Origin: Vulcanimicrobiota bacterium | GTDB taxonomy: Bacteria; Vulcanimicrobiota; Vulcanimicrobiia; Vulcanimicrobiales; Vulcanimicrobiaceae | Reading direction: 5' to 3' | Length of the DNA stretch: 7,447 nucleotides | Assembly: GCA_019233165.1 (NCBI GenBank) | Contig: JAFAMS010000244.1 | Coordinates: 1 to 7,447, forward strand | Shown: positions 6,175 through 7,447 of the stretch, one piece after another | Layout: each line of letters starts with the position of its first letter | How positions within the stretch are numbered: the stretch's first letter is position 1 | Notes under the pieces: generated by a model | What the model saw: the letters and a program-made list of their open reading frames with translations, nothing else | The model's database searches: none | Told to the model about the DNA's origin: nothing | Translations under genes and position numbers: made by a program

Positions 6175-7074
6175 GTGAGCAACGTGATCGACGCTGAAGT
6201 GCGTCCGGCCGCGCCGGCCCAGCCCGTAAAAGTCCCGGGCTGTTTCGTGCGCATTCAAGGGACGTACGGGTCGCTGCGCACTGCCGAGCAGCGCGTCGCG
6301 GACTTTATCCTCAAGCATCCCGAGGAGCTGATCTACCTCACGGTGACCGAGCTCGCCGAACGGACGGAGACGAGCGAGTCGACCGTCGTGCGGCTGTGCC
6401 AGAAGATCGGCTACAAAGGTTATCAAGAGTTTAAGATCGTCTTAGCGCGCGACCTCGTCGAACCGACCAATGCGATCTACGACCAAATCGAGCCGAGCGA
6501 CGATCTCACGTCGCTCAAGCACAAAGTCTTTCAGGCTAACGGTCAGGCGCTGCAGGACACCCTCGAAGTCCTTTCGGAGCAAGATCTCGCCCGCGCGATC
6601 GACGCGATCGCCGCCGCTCGACGGGTCGAAATTTACGGCGTCGGAGGGAGCGCTCCGATCGCGCTCGATGCGTACCACAAGTGTCTCAAGCTGGGTATCC
6701 CGGCGATCGCGATCTCCGATTCGGATATGATGGCGATGTCCTCATCGCTGCTCCAGGGCGGGACCGTCGCGCTGGGGATCAGTCACACCGGAGCGAGCCG
6801 CGACGTCTGCGAGGCCTTGCACAACGCACGCGGTGCGGGAGCGACGACGATCTGCATCACCCACCGCTCCACGTCGCCGATCACGAAGGTCTCGGACATC
6901 AAGCTTTTCACCGCTGCAAAAGAGACGGCTTTCCGCAGCGATGCGATGTCGAGCCGGATTGCGCAGCTCTCGATCGTGGACACGATCTACGTAGGCGTCG
7001 CGCTCAAAGACTACGAGCGCGCGACGCGAACGGTCGCCCGCACCCGGCAGGCGACCGCGAGCAAACGCTATTAA
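6175..7074 (+). CDS. RpiR/MurR-family transcriptional regulator with SIS domain
   Basis: A 299-aa regulator from GTG 6175. The RpiR-type helix-turn-helix domain spans about 24-90, with TAEQRVADFIL (36-46) and the recognition region LTVTELAERTETSESTVVRL (55-74). A linker helix region follows. The sugar isomerase (SIS) domain spans about 150-247, with YGVGGS (154-159) and SHTGAS (203-208), the loops that hold phosphosugars. Such proteins sense a phosphorylated sugar and control its use. No sugar catabolic gene is nearby, so the target is unknown; amino-sugar or envelope precursors would fit the context but are not shown. Start choice: the frame is open to GTG 6091, which overlaps the previous gene by 62 nt. 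GTG 6175, 22 nt after that gene's stop, is preferred, and GTG 6247 (275 aa) is also credible. None has a strong Shine-Dalgarno. The stop overlaps that of the converging minus-strand gene. Confidence 0.88.
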   Translation: MSNVIDAEVRPAAPAQPVKVPGCFVRIQGTYGSLRTAEQRVADFILKHPEELIYLTVTELAERTETSESTVVRLCQKIGYKGYQEFKIVLARDLVEPTNAIYDQIEPSDDLTSLKHKVFQANGQALQDTLEVLSEQDLARAIDAIAAARRVEIYGVGGSAPIALDAYHKCLKLGIPAIAISDSDMMAMSSSLLQGGTVALGISHTGASRDVCEALHNARGAGATTICITHRSTSPITKVSDIKLFTAAKETAFRSDAMSSRIAQLSIVDTIYVGVALKDYERATRTVARTRQATASKRY

Positions 7075-7081
7075 GCGTTGC
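7061..7081. terminator. Hairpin across the overlapping convergent stop codons
   Basis: The left arm GCAAACGCT (7061-7069) and right arm AGCGTTGC (7074-7081) pair over 8 bp with a single bulged A, closing a four-base loop (ATTA). The loop and its edge contain both stop codons: plus-strand TAA at 7072-7074 and minus-strand TAA from 7073 to 7071. Being nearly symmetric, it could act on transcripts from both sides. No run of T follows on either strand, so it is not a textbook intrinsic terminator. Confidence 0.4.
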
Positions 7082-7289
7082 GGATGTCGCGCTTCATCCT
7101 GTCGACGCCGGCCTCGACGTCGTTCTTGAGCTCGTTCGCTGCGGATCCGGCTTTTTCACCCGGCGTCATCGCATCGCCGGCGAGATCGCGTTTTGCGCGT
7201 TCGCCTTCGGCGGCCGAGCGGTGACCGGCTTCGTCGATTCCGTCGCGAACGTTCTTAACAGTTTTGTCGATTTCGTTCTCGAAGCTCAT
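7071..7289 (-). CDS. Small highly charged stress-type protein (CsbD/LEA-like composition)
   Basis: A 72-aa minus-strand protein running from ATG at 7289 down to TAA at 7071. It is very hydrophilic: 29 of 72 residues are D, E, K or R. It has no Cys, Trp or Tyr, one Phe and one Pro, and no signal peptide or membrane segment. It looks almost wholly helical or intrinsically disordered. Its two ends resemble each other weakly (KNVRDGIDEA at 12-21 and KNDVEAGVDR at 55-64), suggesting an old duplication. The style recalls CsbD-like and LEA-like general stress proteins, but I cannot assign it to a named family. Support for being real: a strong Shine-Dalgarno, a sigmaB-like promoter match at ordinary distance, and placement that exactly fills the gap between neighbours. 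The likely role is desiccation or general stress protection, inferred from composition and promoter only. Confidence 0.75.
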   Translation of the reverse strand: MSFENEIDKTVKNVRDGIDEAGHRSAAEGERAKRDLAGDAMTPGEKAGSAANELKNDVEAGVDRMKRDIRNA

Positions 7290-7298
7290 ATGAGATTA

Positions 7299-7305
7299 CC
7301 CTCCC
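7299..7305 (-). promoter_or_regulatory. Strong Shine-Dalgarno of the small stress-type gene
   Basis: Read on the minus strand this is GGGAGGG, ending 9 nt before the ATG at 7289. It is the best ribosome binding site in the window. Most other genes here have weak or no Shine-Dalgarno, so this gene is probably built for high translation, and the site fixes the start codon. Confidence 0.7.
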
Positions 7306-7323
7306 GATAGGACAATTGTCACT

Positions 7324-7350
7324 ATACCCTTCGTAGCAGTTGCTATAAAC
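7324..7350 (-). promoter_or_regulatory. SigmaB/SigmaF-type promoter for the small stress-type gene
   Basis: On the minus strand GTTT (7350-7347) and GGGTAT (7329-7324) are separated by 17 nt. This fits the known general-stress sigma factor consensus (SigB of Bacillus, SigF of mycobacteria: GTTT, 15-17 nt, GGGTAT). Transcription would start about 7 nt further, near 7317, leaving a leader of about 28 nt that holds the Shine-Dalgarno. A housekeeping reading also exists: TTTATA, 17 nt, TATAGT at 7349-7321. No sigma factor gene is in the window. Confidence 0.5.
7341..7349 (+). promoter_or_regulatory. Extended -10 promoter for the Ppx/GppA gene
   Basis: TGCTATAAA has the TG-N of an extended -10 element followed by TATAAA, one mismatch from TATAAT. 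No good -35 stands at normal spacing, which extended -10 promoters can tolerate. Transcription would begin near 7356, leaving about 6 nt before the GTG at 7362, so the mRNA would be essentially leaderless. The element overlaps the minus-strand -35 region, so the two promoters may compete. Confidence 0.35.
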
Positions 7351-7361
7351 CCGCGACCCTC

Positions 7362-7447
7362 GTGACGGACAAGCTTGCGCTCGTCTCGATCGGGACGAAC
7401 TCGACGCGATTACTCGTCATCGATTCGGAGTGCGAGCCGCTCGTGCA
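7362..7447 (+). CDS. Ppx/GppA-family phosphatase, N-terminal fragment
   Basis: The first 28 residues of a Ppx/GppA phosphatase, cut by the right window edge. After the GTG start, LALVSIGTNSTRLLVID (5-21) matches the first phosphate-binding loop of the ASKHA-fold family, normally written as DIGTNSxRLL. Here the usual Asp before IGTNS is Ser (S9). Full-length members (about 300-500 aa) hydrolyse inorganic polyphosphate and/or pppGpp, linking phosphate storage to the stringent response. There is no Shine-Dalgarno, and the start is probably leaderless. Exopolyphosphatase and pppGpp phosphatase cannot be told apart from this fragment. Confidence 0.8.
   Translation, partial: MTDKLALVSIGTNSTRLLVIDSECEPLV

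Noticed and set aside
7311..7320. Perfect 10-bp palindrome GACAATTGTC near the predicted minus-strand transcription start
   Set aside because: Several perfect 10-bp palindromes are expected by chance in a window this long. Position is suggestive, but there is no second copy or known motif to support an operator.

Overview
The window is a compact, GC-rich (by eye well above 60% G+C) bacterial chromosome segment. Nearly all genes lie on the plus strand, with very short gaps or 1-4 nt start/stop overlaps. I see no phage genes, transposases, CRISPR arrays, tRNAs or rRNAs. Gene content suggests a Terrabacteria-type lineage: a DivIC/FtsB-like protein next to an S1-like protein, adjacent accD-accA, a sigmaB/sigmaF-like promoter motif and many GTG starts. 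My tentative guess is Eremiobacterota (WPS-2) or a neighbouring phylum. That guess rests on general resemblance, not on a marker gene.

Layout. (1) 1-345: C-terminal part of the 16S rRNA methyltransferase RsmE. (2) 368-2050: a complete thiamine-diphosphate enzyme of the acetolactate synthase-like superfamily, with no regulatory subunit gene beside it. (3) 2051-2142: the first real intergenic gap, carrying 7-bp direct repeats one helical turn apart and a possible -10 box. (4) 2143-2508: a small DUF2384 (Xre/MbcA/ParS antitoxin C-terminal domain) protein with no recognisable toxin partner, followed by a 105-aa protein resembling a PRC-barrel (2534-2851). (5) 2863-7074: a tightly packed train of six genes: dolichol-phosphate-mannose-synthase-like glycosyltransferase, accD, accA, DivIC-like septum protein, S1-like OB-fold protein, and an RpiR-family regulator with a SIS domain. 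(6) 7071-7289, minus strand: a tiny, highly charged stress-type protein converging on the RpiR gene; the two stop codons overlap inside a hairpin. (7) 7290-7361: a divergent promoter region with a good sigmaB/sigmaF-type match for the small gene. (8) 7362-7447: the start of a Ppx/GppA phosphatase.

How the genes may work together. AccD and AccA form the carboxyltransferase half of acetyl-CoA carboxylase, which makes malonyl-CoA for membrane lipid synthesis. The upstream glycosyltransferase probably charges a lipid carrier with a sugar. The DivIC-like protein acts in septation. The operon therefore seems to couple lipid and envelope supply to division. The order divIC - S1 protein - (two genes) - ppx/gppA recalls the divIC-yabR-ppx/gppA neighbourhood I remember from Firmicutes. 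The most unusual observations are non-standard residues in two normally conserved motifs of AccA, the sigmaB-like promoter in front of the small stress-type gene, and the orphan DUF2384 gene with its repeat-bearing upstream region.
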